Below, in pieces: positions 14,968 through 23,017 of a DNA stretch of 64,000 nt (the first letter of the stretch is position 1; every line of letters begins with the position of its first letter). Source of the DNA: a virus. A program made the translations under genes and the position numbers. The DNA is taken from positions 44,458-108,457 of IMG/VR virus record IMGVR_UViG_3300034109_000283; one strand, written 5' to 3'. Under the pieces are notes generated by a model, which worked only from the letters and a program-made list of their open reading frames with translations, did not search any database and had not been told where the DNA came from.

Positions 14968-15419
14968 AGACTATTTATCATAGCGTTTGCTTCGGTTTCA
15001 GATTTGTAGGGACCGATATAGGGATATCTTTGTATAAAGATGTATTTTGGACAAAAAATGACTTGATTTTGTCCATTTTGATTGATTACATAATATCCGG
15101 CTGCGTAATAACACTTACTTTTTTGCGTTTTTGTATACAAATGCAGTTTGCGCTTAACATCAAACATGCTATTGTATACCTTTGCTGTAGTTGGATAAAT
15201 CGCAAAAGGTAACTGTATTTTAGTCTTGTTTGTTTTTAAAGTTTGAAATTCAATTTTAGTTTTGCGTCTAAGGTCAGATGTATTTTTGTAGTGAACATTT
15301 GTTCCGTTTAGCTTTACATTGAACCCGGACCCCTCAGCAATTACATTACCGACCTTTTTATCTCCGTCGGTAACTACCCAATATTGATCTTTAACAATAG
15401 GTTTGGCTGTCAATGTCAT
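14964..15419 (-). CDS. Conserved hypothetical phage protein
   Basis: 151 residues. The C-terminal part is the most characteristic: DVKRKLHLYTKTQKSKCYYA, then VIFCPKYIFIQRYPYIGP. The Cys/Tyr-rich block is conserved in T4-type aquatic phages as I recall them, with no function assigned. The two Cys are 29 residues apart and do not make an obvious metal site. Confidence 0.6.
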   Translation of the reverse strand: MTLTAKPIVKDQYWVVTDGDKKVGNVIAEGSGFNVKLNGTNVHYKNTSDLRRKTKIEFQTLKTNKTKIQLPFAIYPTTAKVYNSMFDVKRKLHLYTKTQKSKCYYAAGYYVINQNGQNQVIFCPKYIFIQRYPYIGPYKSETEANAMINSL

Positions 15420-15603
15420 TTTTTATCTCCATATATGGTGCAATATTATTATCAAAAATTTGTGCCATAGTTTGCCACAAACCTTTTCGTTCTTTATCTG
15501 TCATGCCCGCCACCCACGGCGGATCGTCATCACTGCGGGTAAGTCCGTAGTCATGACGGTAAGTATAACACATATTTGTAATTATTTCATCCCTTGTTTT
15601 CAT
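15391..15603 (-). CDS. Small conserved phage protein
   Basis: 70 residues: MKTRDEIITNMCYTYRHDYG, then GMTDKERKGLWQTMAQIFDNNIAPYM. It is helical, soluble and Trp-bearing. It overlaps its downstream neighbour by 29 bases and its upstream neighbour by 17. Function unknown. Confidence 0.6.
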   Translation of the reverse strand: MKTRDEIITNMCYTYRHDYGLTRSDDDPPWVAGMTDKERKGLWQTMAQIFDNNIAPYMEIKNDIDSQTYC

Positions 15604-16048
15604 CTTTTGTCAATTCACAAACAAGTAAGAAATGTTCATAGGCTTTCTTCACACTAGGATTAGTCATAAGTTTTTCTGCCTCTGTAATCATTGCCCTTAC
15701 ACCTGCGTCAACATGGTCACGTGTGCTACCATAGGTCAATGAACATAGTTCATCGCCCATTTCTTTAGCAAGTTTTTTCCATGCTTTATGTTGTGCTTCG
15801 GTAATTGGCTTACGCATGGGGCGAGCCTCACTAGCTTTAACCATAGCACTACAAATAGCATCCTCAGCAACACGACCCGCGGCAATTAATGGTGCATATT
15901 CAATTTCAACATTGTAGCGAGTGCTTTGTCCGCCGGGATAAACCATAACTAGATGAGCACCTTTGGGCATGGCATCCATGAGTGTTTGGTCATACTCATA
16001 GACGGGCTTGTAACGCCGACCAACCTTTTCATAGAAAATCTTTTTCAT
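15587..16048 (-). CDS. Conserved hypothetical phage protein
   Basis: 153 residues from the ATG at 16048; the longer in-frame start has no support. It begins MKKIFYEKVGRRYKPVYEYD, then has GAHLVMVYPGGQSTRYNVE, AAGRVAEDAI and a helical end YEHFLLVCELT. This protein is well conserved in T4-like phages but uncharacterised. It overlaps the upstream gene by 4 bases. Confidence 0.6.
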   Translation of the reverse strand: MKKIFYEKVGRRYKPVYEYDQTLMDAMPKGAHLVMVYPGGQSTRYNVEIEYAPLIAAGRVAEDAICSAMVKASEARPMRKPITEAQHKAWKKLAKEMGDELCSLTYGSTRDHVDAGVRAMITEAEKLMTNPSVKKAYEHFLLVCELTKDENKG

Positions 16049-16272
16049 TTTGAAAATTCTTCCCAAAACAATTCATTATCTCTAACTGTTGCTACAGGCT
16101 TTAACCAGCCATAGTTAATGCATTCTTGAATAATTGATCTATATTCTTTTGGACAACTATTACTAATTTCAAACCCTGCTCTAGGCGCCGTGACCATACC
16201 ATCAGTTAACATCCATTTGGAATCGCCTTGCTTGACAGTACGCAATGATGTTTGCCTAGTAGTGAAACTCAT
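16045..16272 (-). CDS. Small hypothetical protein
   Basis: 75 residues with a winged-helix-like look: SIIQECINYGWLKPVATVRDNELFWEEF resembles a recognition helix and wing. This is only an impression. It is coupled to the upstream gene by a 4-base overlap. Confidence 0.55.
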   Translation of the reverse strand: MSFTTRQTSLRTVKQGDSKWMLTDGMVTAPRAGFEISNSCPKEYRSIIQECINYGWLKPVATVRDNELFWEEFSK

Positions 16273-16499
16273 TTTTTCAATTCTTCAAACACAAGTTGTT
16301 TTGCCTTATGCACAAGCATTTCTTCTTCTTTTTCTAGTATGTGAGGAGCCATCATTGTGACATATTCTAATACTGCTTGTTGGCCTTTTTCGGTTAGTTT
16401 ATTATACTTGGAATCAATGGTACTAACATAATAAAGGTCTTTATCCTGTAGTATTTCCATCACGCCTGCACTAAACTGTTTCTTAAGCAGGTTGTCCAT
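16269..16499 (-). CDS. Small helical hypothetical protein
   Basis: 76 residues from the ATG at 16499, chosen because AAGGGG lies upstream; it overlaps the exonuclease gene end by 17 bases. It is helical and charged (NKLTEKGQQAVLEYVTMMAPHIL), with a possible winged-helix arrangement in the middle. Function unknown. Confidence 0.55.
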   Translation of the reverse strand: MDNLLKKQFSAGVMEILQDKDLYYVSTIDSKYNKLTEKGQQAVLEYVTMMAPHILEKEEEMLVHKAKQLVFEELKK

Positions 16500-17493
16500 G
16501 TAGTTCCCCTTTATAAGGAGCATTAAGCCACTTAGCATAAGCCTCAGCGTTTTCACTGATTTTGTTAAGTTCATATTTGCCACAGAATTTCATAAAGTGA
16601 ACACCAACTTGGGGTGTAGTAGTAACACGCACCCCTGTACGAATAGATTCATCAACTTTATCTTTGATATCTTGAGGTTGTGCAGTCAAGTCAATCAATG
16701 TACGGTTACGCTCGTAACAATCACGCACCCGATGTTCTTCGCCATTGTGGTCTACCCATCGTTGTAGCATCATGTTGTTCCAATTAAAGCCTTGCTTGTT
16801 GCGGTCAGCGTAAGCCTCAATCAATCCAACCTTGTTTTTGCTACCCTTTTCACGCACACCGGGATATGCACTAAACACATTGTCGGTACTATCACCACGC
16901 ATACACTTTTTGAACAACAGGTATTGAGGATCCTCAAGTAACTTGTGTTCTTTAGTCTTTTTGTCTAGTACCGGTTTTCCATTATCCTTGAAGTATCCGT
17001 CAAGTTTGATGAGTTCGTTGGATACGCCGTTGTATTGGAACACGTGTTCAGCAATAAGCTGAACGTAATCAGTATCAGAAGAAATAATGTAGTGCGAGTC
17101 ATTGGGATGTAGATGAATAAAACGGGCAATCAAATCATCTGCCTCAGCGTTAGGTTCACGCAGTACAGATACATTGGTCTTTTCACGCAAGTAATTGGTA
17201 AACATTTCGTATGTTTCCCAAAACATCTTATTTTCTTCAATCTCGGCATCAGTCATTGCCGTTTCATCAAGTTTACGATTAGCCTTGTATGGCTTGTAAT
17301 AATCTTTACGCCATGACCTTCCCTCTAAGCAGAATACCACATGGTCAATTTTATGTGTGCGTACAATTTGATTTACACTTGCCAGTGTAAGATGTAATGC
17401 CATACCAATCTTTTCCCATGTATCCGAGTTGCGGCTTGCAACATGTCGGGCACGGAAGAATGTATTGGCTGTGTCAATGAGTGCGTAATTCAT
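16483..17493 (-). CDS. rnh: RNase H / FEN-type 5'-3' exonuclease
   Basis: A 336-residue PIN/FEN-family nuclease like T4 RNase H (305), which removes RNA primers from lagging strands. Acidic metal-binding motifs are in order: LIDTANTFFRARH at the N-terminus, AEADDLIA, IISSDTDYVQL and MRGDSTDNV. A helix-hairpin-helix-type region follows. With the ligase at 7.9 kb it would complete Okazaki-fragment processing. It is driven by a consensus sigma-70 promoter whose -10 sits in the loop of a 14-bp palindrome, so it may be repressor controlled. Confidence 0.92.
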   Translation of the reverse strand: MNYALIDTANTFFRARHVASRNSDTWEKIGMALHLTLASVNQIVRTHKIDHVVFCLEGRSWRKDYYKPYKANRKLDETAMTDAEIEENKMFWETYEMFTNYLREKTNVSVLREPNAEADDLIARFIHLHPNDSHYIISSDTDYVQLIAEHVFQYNGVSNELIKLDGYFKDNGKPVLDKKTKEHKLLEDPQYLLFKKCMRGDSTDNVFSAYPGVREKGSKNKVGLIEAYADRNKQGFNWNNMMLQRWVDHNGEEHRVRDCYERNRTLIDLTAQPQDIKDKVDESIRTGVRVTTTPQVGVHFMKFCGKYELNKISENAEAYAKWLNAPYKGELHGQPA

Positions 17494-17511
17494 GTATGGG
17501 ATAATATATAG

Positions 17512-17548
17512 TTGAATAATATGCGCTTATTATACGCATATTATTCAA
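17512..17548. promoter_or_regulatory. 14-bp palindrome around early promoter
   Basis: Perfect inverted arms TTGAATAATATGCG (17512-17525) and CGCATATTATTCAA (17535-17548) with a 9-base centre that contains the -10 hexamer. The position is right for an operator. A related palindrome lies at 19206-19230. Confidence 0.8.
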
Positions 17549-17557
17549 TTTTGTCAA
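17529..17557 (-). promoter_or_regulatory. Sigma-70 promoter
   Basis: TTGACA (17552-17557), 17-base spacer, TATAAT (17529-17534) on the minus strand, upstream of the RNase H gene. Confidence 0.9.
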
Positions 17558-17558
17558 C

Positions 17559-17981
17559 CTATACTAATTCCAAATACTTATCGGGAAAGTTTTTAATACC
17601 TTCCTCAATAGTTTTAGCATTGTATCTAGTAATGGGCAAGAAAGTCTTTTTCAATCTTAGGAGTTTAAGTGGGTGACACTTAATCCTATCCTCAACCAAA
17701 TTCTGAATATACTTGACATTGATATGAATGTGTTTGGGATCTACATATTCACTGGGCGTACGGTTACCTTGTGGATTTTCTAAATAAGGGAAAAGTTCCC
17801 TTTTCACATAATGCTCACAATTTTTAACGTGTTCATCGTACCCTTCTCTCGCAACGTAGATAGAGTGAAAAGATGGATTGTTATTTCCTTTATCGTAGGA
17901 TTTAATGCGTGAACTAATCTTATGTGTAATACCCGGCTTTAGTTTACTGTATACCTCTGCAATGTACAAAAATTGACTCAT
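17559..17981 (-). CDS. GIY-YIG-type nuclease-like protein
   Basis: 140 residues. The start FLYIAEVYSKLKPGITHKIS, then RIKSY matches the T5orf172/GIY-YIG pattern (Y-I-x-E, K-x-G-I-T, R-hydrophobic-x-x-Y). A catalytic Glu could be in PSEYVD near residue 80. It overlaps the ParB-like gene by 4 bases, so the two are made together. It could be a homing-type nicking enzyme, a host-DNA nuclease or an inactive binder; the sequence alone does not decide. Confidence 0.55.
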   Translation of the reverse strand: MSQFLYIAEVYSKLKPGITHKISSRIKSYDKGNNNPSFHSIYVAREGYDEHVKNCEHYVKRELFPYLENPQGNRTPSEYVDPKHIHINVKYIQNLVEDRIKCHPLKLLRLKKTFLPITRYNAKTIEEGIKNFPDKYLELV

Positions 17982-19174
17982 TTGAACAACTCCCTTTTTT
18001 CCTTACTGAGACATTGGAACATTGTCTTACCTTGCTCACAGTAACGACTGGTCAAACTTGTAGGGACATATTGATATGTTCCGCCTGCCTTTTGATAAAG
18101 TTGCATCAATAGTACCAATGAAGCATCACGGGGGCAACCGCTAGGTCTTTCACCAAATGCCTTTTCATAATAATCAGGATATGCTTTTTGAGTAAGGTTC
18201 TTAAATTCAGCATAGCCACCTGCAACTTCCTTAATAACAGCATTCAAATCTCGCATAAAATCTTTGAATTCTTGTGTTGAAAAGTCAGCACCCTCTTTCA
18301 ACAATTTTTTACGCAAGTCTTGGAAGGGCAATACTTCCATGGCATCAAGGGGTTCTTGTGGCCAGTATTTCTTGTGGTTCTCGCCAATGAACTTGATGTC
18401 CTCTACTTCTAGCTTCTTAAGCAGATTAACATCAATAACAGCTCCTGGTTTGAAACGGTCACTACTGTCAGGATGAACAGGAATCAAATCATGCTTTTCA
18501 AGCTCGGCTTGCTTACGCTCCGCCATGACATATTTTTCTTGTGAACTGTTGTCCAGGCGACTACCGAATACATGAATTTTATGAGTGTCAAAAGGAAGAA
18601 TAGGAAGTTTATCTTCACCGTTGATGCCCAAAAAATGTTCACGGGCAAAACTGAAATCACTTGTTTCAACAACTTGACAATTTACTTCTACATCCAAAAA
18701 GTCTTGTGGATCAACATCAGGGAACAAGCCTAGCATTGCTCGTACAGCAATAGCAAGTACCGTATGCTGTCCGTCAGTAATATAATATGTATCAGTTCCA
18801 GGAATACGAATAACGTTAACTGTCATGGGCCTGCGTGAATCCCATGTTGTAACGATCCTAATCAAATGATCCCAGTCAATTCGGCGTTGTACTGCCAATG
18901 CCGTAAAGAGATTGCGAATTTTAATTCGCATAAGCTTTGGCATCTGATTATATTTTTGGGGTTTACCTTTTCTGTCTTTCTTATACTCGTCAGACTCAAG
19001 GATTTTTTTCAATGCCTTCAATAGGTCACTATCTTTGAAGTTTTGAATAAGATTGGTAACGCTATTTTGCTCAATGTAACCAGGCTTTTTATCCAGTTCA
19101 TTTTCTGGAAGATCCTTTTTAGTTACCTTTTTAGAGTTGGAAACCCATGCGAACTTAAAGTTAGATGTTGCCAT
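17978..19174 (-). CDS. ParB/Srx-like (DGQHR-type) protein
   Basis: 398 residues from the ATG at 19174, which has AAAGGA upstream. The motif YYITDGQHTVLAIAVRAML is the ParB/Srx DGQHR signature; the family includes CTPases, nucleases and DNA-associated proteins. The rest is mostly helical and charged, with no clear helix-turn-helix. It pairs with the GIY-YIG-like gene downstream. Its early sigma-70 promoter has a palindrome at the start site. Stand-alone DGQHR proteins also occur in DNA modification and defence loci, so a DNA transaction role is likely but unspecified. Confidence 0.65.
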   Translation of the reverse strand: MATSNFKFAWVSNSKKVTKKDLPENELDKKPGYIEQNSVTNLIQNFKDSDLLKALKKILESDEYKKDRKGKPQKYNQMPKLMRIKIRNLFTALAVQRRIDWDHLIRIVTTWDSRRPMTVNVIRIPGTDTYYITDGQHTVLAIAVRAMLGLFPDVDPQDFLDVEVNCQVVETSDFSFAREHFLGINGEDKLPILPFDTHKIHVFGSRLDNSSQEKYVMAERKQAELEKHDLIPVHPDSSDRFKPGAVIDVNLLKKLEVEDIKFIGENHKKYWPQEPLDAMEVLPFQDLRKKLLKEGADFSTQEFKDFMRDLNAVIKEVAGGYAEFKNLTQKAYPDYYEKAFGERPSGCPRDASLVLLMQLYQKAGGTYQYVPTSLTSRYCEQGKTMFQCLSKEKRELFK

Positions 19175-19205
19175 AATTTTTCCTTTCATTAAATTAAATT
19201 AGGCT

Positions 19206-19230
19206 GTGCAAAGAATATTATTCAACGCAC
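19206..19230. promoter_or_regulatory. Palindrome at early promoter start site
   Basis: A 25-base imperfect palindrome, GTGC and GCAC flanking the core GAATAATATTC, at about +1 to +25 of the ParB-like gene promoter. It shares the TTGAATAATAT core with the 17512 palindrome. Confidence 0.65.
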
Positions 19231-19236
19231 AACCTA

Positions 19237-19265
19237 AGTATACATGAAAAGCTTTTTATTGACAA
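19237..19265 (-). promoter_or_regulatory. Sigma-70 promoter
   Basis: TTGTCA (19260-19265), 17-base spacer, TATACT (19237-19242) on the minus strand, upstream of the ParB-like gene. Confidence 0.8.
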
Positions 19266-19277
19266 CAAAATGGGTAT

Positions 19278-19703
19278 CTAACTAACCTCTGTACGCCCAT
19301 TTCCTATATCTCGGGTTCTTATAACTCGCATGTCCCTGTTATCAGGATCTGCTTGTTGCTGTTCATAAACTTCTAGTGCTACATTCCTACATACAGTTTG
19401 GAACCAACGATCAACAATTAAAGCCTCGTTGTCATCTTCACGGATTTTGTATCCTGCACGAATCAGATTTAGTACGAACTTATCATTCCAGTCTAGTTCA
19501 AATGCACCGTTATTCACATCGTTAGGATCAAGTTGGACATGAACAATAGCTACATATGGTTCATTGTTTAATGTAGCTTGTTCTTTGGCTGAAAGCTCAG
19601 GTGCTGCTTTCTTCTCTCTGGGCTTGCGCTCCTTTTTAGGCTTAGGTTCTTCTGCCTTAACAGGCTCGGGTTTTTTAAACCATTGCTTGATTTTGTCTAA
19701 CAT
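19278..19703 (-). CDS. Conserved phage protein with basic N-terminus
   Basis: 141 residues from the ATG at 19703, with GAGG upstream inside the uvdE end. A Lys/Pro-rich N-terminal linker is followed by a conserved domain: PYVAIVHVQLDPNDVNNG, FELDWNDKFVLNLIRAGY, VDRWFQTVCRNVALEVYEQ and the end GNGRTEVS. I recognise it as widely conserved in T4-type phages, without function. Confidence 0.6.
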   Translation of the reverse strand: MLDKIKQWFKKPEPVKAEEPKPKKERKPREKKAAPELSAKEQATLNNEPYVAIVHVQLDPNDVNNGAFELDWNDKFVLNLIRAGYKIREDDNEALIVDRWFQTVCRNVALEVYEQQQADPDNRDMRVIRTRDIGNGRTEVS

Positions 19704-20718
19704 TCTTGGCCTCAAATAGTTTTGTGCTTGCTAGGTTCTTAGCCTTGCTCTCGCACATAATATCAAATTTATCATTGAAAGTCAATGCCCAATTATTAGT
19801 AGCATGATTCCAATAATAATCACTATGGGCGCGCAATTTTTGCTTGTTGTGTCCCAAATTCATCAATGTTGTCAAAGAAGGTCTTTCATGTGTGGGATGG
19901 TCAACCAAAAGGTCTTCTCTTGAAACAGAATAGTGTATAACAGGGCGAATGCCGCGCCAACTATCAATAACCTTTTGAACCCTAACATCAGATGGTTCAA
20001 TATACTCCCCGCAATTAATCCAGTGGTGATGAATGTCCAAAACGATCGGAACCAAATCGCTAATTTGTAAACATGTGTTAAGATCATGTGTCATTTCCTC
20101 GTTTTCAATAGTAAGTGAATTTCGTGCTTCGGGTGATAAACGTTGATAAGCACGCCTAATACCATCAGGACCTTGCCGACCCGCAATGTGTACATTAATT
20201 TTAATGTCTTGAAATTGTTTGCCATAACCCATCCAACGGGCCATGTCAACATGGTATTCAAATTCTTTGATACTCTTATTTACTACCTCTTCGCGGTCAC
20301 TTGCTAGAACAACGAATTGGTCAGGATGAAAACTTACACGGACATCATGTTGCCGTGCTGTTTCACCCAATGGTGCAAACCATCGTTCAAGACAATTCTG
20401 CACATCCGTACTTTGCCAAAAGTCTGTGTAATCATCGTGCGTATAGAAACTTAGCATGTCACTTGTGATACGCAACATCCGCTGTCCATGGGGTAGACTA
20501 GCAACCTTTTTGATTAGTGCGTGAGTATTCATGATGTTCTTTTTAGCAACATCAATAATTTTTTCTTCTACCTTATTACGGTTGTTACGGCTGGCCCAAG
20601 CTAGTGTTGTACCGCCCGTGTTAAGACCCTCTACGGAAACTATTTCGCCTTTTTTGTTAATTTCCGCAAACTTACATGCGAAGCCAATACGACGGATAGT
20701 AGTGTCAAAAGAATGCAT
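19675..20718 (-). CDS. uvdE: UV damage endonuclease (UvdE/UvsE)
   Basis: 347 residues from the ATG at 20718. A TIM-barrel endonuclease that nicks 5' to pyrimidine dimers and other lesions. Key metal-site motifs are visible: SFHPDQF, TIENEE, DIHHHW and IHYSVS. The N-terminal RRIGFACK start is typical. Its length matches bacterial UvsE (about 300-420). It is driven by a sigma-70-like promoter (TTGACT, 17, TACACT), so repair capacity would be made early. T4 uses DenV for dimers; here UvdE could fill that role. Confidence 0.93.
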   Translation of the reverse strand: MHSFDTTIRRIGFACKFAEINKKGEIVSVEGLNTGGTTLAWASRNNRNKVEEKIIDVAKKNIMNTHALIKKVASLPHGQRMLRITSDMLSFYTHDDYTDFWQSTDVQNCLERWFAPLGETARQHDVRVSFHPDQFVVLASDREEVVNKSIKEFEYHVDMARWMGYGKQFQDIKINVHIAGRQGPDGIRRAYQRLSPEARNSLTIENEEMTHDLNTCLQISDLVPIVLDIHHHWINCGEYIEPSDVRVQKVIDSWRGIRPVIHYSVSREDLLVDHPTHERPSLTTLMNLGHNKQKLRAHSDYYWNHATNNWALTFNDKFDIMCESKAKNLASTKLFEAKNVRQNQAMV

Positions 20719-20749
20719 AAGAAAACCCAGATTGATAAATAATAGATAT

Positions 20750-20778
20750 AGTGTAGCATAGTTACGCAATAAAGTCAA
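20750..20778 (-). promoter_or_regulatory. Sigma-70-like promoter for uvdE
   Basis: TTGACT (20773-20778), 17-base spacer, TACACT (20750-20755) on the minus strand, in the divergent gap between uvdE and the plus-strand GP88-type gene. A plus-strand ATAAATA lies in the same gap at about 20734. Confidence 0.7.
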
Positions 20779-20796
20779 CTATTTACGGAAACCAAT

Positions 20797-22197
20797 ATGA
20801 AATTTATAGAACTAATGGAAGGCGCAGAGCCAAAACTACCCGGAGCACCCAGTGGCATACAGATTATGACTCCTCAGCAATTCGTTGCTAAGAGTGCAGC
20901 CGGTGAAGAACCTGAACCTGAAAAAGGTGTAACGGAAGGTCTAGGGGACACCAAAACTGAAGTCTTAGGCACATACAAAGGCTGGAAGTTTGAAATTGAA
21001 ACTCAAGAAGAAGACGACCGCTATGTTACATTCTACGGTGCTGTAAGTCCTGAAGGTAAGTGGCACAGTTTACCCAAGCGTGCCAGTGCTGAACAGTTTA
21101 AGCAGTTTGTTGACAGTAAAAGTGTAACGGAAGCAACCAAACTTGCTGCTCCTACCCGTCCAATTGGTGATCCAGAACTAACAGACTATTTGGATCGTAT
21201 TCGTAATCAAGAGAAAAAGAAAACAGACAAGTATAAGTTACCATATATTCACCGTAGTAGCGTAGTTGGTTACTATAACGAAGAAGGTAAAAAGTATAAT
21301 GTTGATGCTATCAAACAGGCATTAGCTGAAAGACCAAAAACACTTCTCAAAAAGAATGAGAAGATGAAGCATAGCGACGGAACTGATGAACAATTTTTTA
21401 ACGTTGGTTTTGCTGCACTTGTAGGTATCGCACTAGATGAAAACACAAATGAATTAATAGTAGTAAATACATGTCCTGGTGCGGGTAGTTGCAAAATAGA
21501 TTGTTTTGCAATGAAGGGAGGCAAGGTGCAATTCCAAGGCCCATGGCTAAGCGATGGGCGCATTCTTACATATCTATTAAATGACCCAAGTGGTTTCTTC
21601 AATCAATTAAAAACAGAAATTGATAATGAAGTCAAGAAAGGTGCCAAGAAAGGATACAAGGTAAGTATTCGTTGGCATGATGCTGGTGACTTCTTTAGTC
21701 CTGAGTATGTAGATATGGCATTTAATCTAGCAAAGAGTTTACCTAATGTAGACTTTTATGCTTACACAAAAGTTGCTGATGTTGCGTTAGGTGAGAAGCC
21801 CGACAACTTTATGATTAACTGGAGTGAAGGCGCAAGTGCTTCACAAGAGAAGAAGGTAAAGGGTAGTGATCCTAGTTTAGAAAAAACAAAGAACAGCAGA
21901 ATTATTCCAAGCAACTTATTCTATGATTTATTAGTGAAGGACGAAAAGAAGAACTTGGTTAAGGGTCCTGAAGGCCAATGGCAAGTGATACCTGACAAGT
22001 TACCTGAACTAAAACAACGACTAGCAAAAGAATACGGACTAAGTCCAAATAGTATTCTTAGCTATAGTGAGTGGGAAAGTAAAGTCAAGGGTAAAGATAA
22101 ATCACCATTGAAGTACAATGTGATTATTGCACCTGGCGAACCTGATTTAACTGCTAAGGATGCAGGAGTATTGAGTACATTGTTACTCAAGCATTAA
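20797..22197 (+). CDS. GP88-family protein with capsid-targeting-like N-terminus
   Basis: 466 residues on the plus strand. From about residue 130 it resembles the phage GP88 family. A Cys cluster, Cys226, Cys232 and Cys236 (CPGAGSCKIDCFAM), is followed by SIRWHDAGDFFSPEYVD and DFYAYTKV, with the C-terminal part ending IIAPGEPDLT. The cluster could bind metal or an iron-sulfur centre. Residues 1-8 (MKFIELME) match the L-x-E prohead protease rule, and the segment up to 120 looks like a linker with repeats of V-T-E. I infer a packaged protein of unknown activity. It ends 11 bases into the convergent epimerase gene. Confidence 0.55.
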   Translation: MKFIELMEGAEPKLPGAPSGIQIMTPQQFVAKSAAGEEPEPEKGVTEGLGDTKTEVLGTYKGWKFEIETQEEDDRYVTFYGAVSPEGKWHSLPKRASAEQFKQFVDSKSVTEATKLAAPTRPIGDPELTDYLDRIRNQEKKKTDKYKLPYIHRSSVVGYYNEEGKKYNVDAIKQALAERPKTLLKKNEKMKHSDGTDEQFFNVGFAALVGIALDENTNELIVVNTCPGAGSCKIDCFAMKGGKVQFQGPWLSDGRILTYLLNDPSGFFNQLKTEIDNEVKKGAKKGYKVSIRWHDAGDFFSPEYVDMAFNLAKSLPNVDFYAYTKVADVALGEKPDNFMINWSEGASASQEKKVKGSDPSLEKTKNSRIIPSNLFYDLLVKDEKKNLVKGPEGQWQVIPDKLPELKQRLAKEYGLSPNSILSYSEWESKVKGKDKSPLKYNVIIAPGEPDLTAKDAGVLSTLLLKH

Positions 22198-23017
22198 TCT
22201 TAAGTAGTTCGTTGATAGTATACAAGTTACGCATATAGGGCGATACATCTTCTAATACACTTGAAGGTAAATCGCCCTTTCTTCTTGGGCCGTATTTTAC
22301 TTCAAATTCATAGCCATTAATGTCTTGGAACATACAAGTCATTTCATAAACTGTTTTACCTACACCATGCCCTAATGATTCAACACTATTGCTAGGCTTA
22401 TCAATTGCTGTTTTTAATGCATCACAAATTTCCATGACATGGACATAATCACGCAGACATGTGCCATCTTTGGTATCATAATCATTGCCGAATATTGTGA
22501 ACTCACCAGTCTTAACTGCTCTCATTAAATTGAGCATTAATCCGTCTGGATTTGTGGGAGGCACAACTGTGCTACCTATCACATTATAAAATCTAAAAAT
22601 GCTATAATCTTTTTTGTTGTGTTGTGTGCAGTATTCACGGACTACATCTTCTGCGGCTCTTTTGCTAATACCATATGCACTAGCACAACCTTCGGCAGCG
22701 CCAGTACTGGCAAAAATAAAATTCTTTGTTTTTATTTTATTCACAACATTCATTGTGCCGTTCAAATTAGTGATATAATATTGAATAGGCATCTTCTCAC
22801 TTTCGCTTACATTAACCTTTGCCGCTAAATGAATAACACAATCAAATTCTTCTTCTAAATTGAATTGACGGTTTATATCACAATGGTAAAAAGTATGCGG
22901 GTCAACTTGCGGATAGTTAATATCTAATCCATGAACCTCGTATTCATCTTTTAACAAATGTGTTAAATGTGATCCAATGTATCCTGAACTACCAGTGATT
23001 AAAACTTTCTTTACCAT
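22187..23017 (-). CDS. NAD-dependent sugar epimerase (GalE-like)
   Basis: A 276-residue extended short-chain dehydrogenase. Rossmann motif KVLITGSSGYIGSHL is at the N-terminus, the catalytic Y-x-x-x-K is YGISK, and the sugar-binding half follows with GNDYDTKDGTCLRDYVHV, typical of UDP-glucose 4-epimerases. It is shorter than GalE (338), so the substrate may differ. It follows a glycosyltransferase with a 7-base overlap, at the end of the queD-queE operon, and likely supplies a nucleotide sugar. Confidence 0.88.
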   Translation of the reverse strand: MVKKVLITGSSGYIGSHLTHLLKDEYEVHGLDINYPQVDPHTFYHCDINRQFNLEEEFDCVIHLAAKVNVSESEKMPIQYYITNLNGTMNVVNKIKTKNFIFASTGAAEGCASAYGISKRAAEDVVREYCTQHNKKDYSIFRFYNVIGSTVVPPTNPDGLMLNLMRAVKTGEFTIFGNDYDTKDGTCLRDYVHVMEICDALKTAIDKPSNSVESLGHGVGKTVYEMTCMFQDINGYEFEVKYGPRRKGDLPSSVLEDVSPYMRNLYTINELLKINA

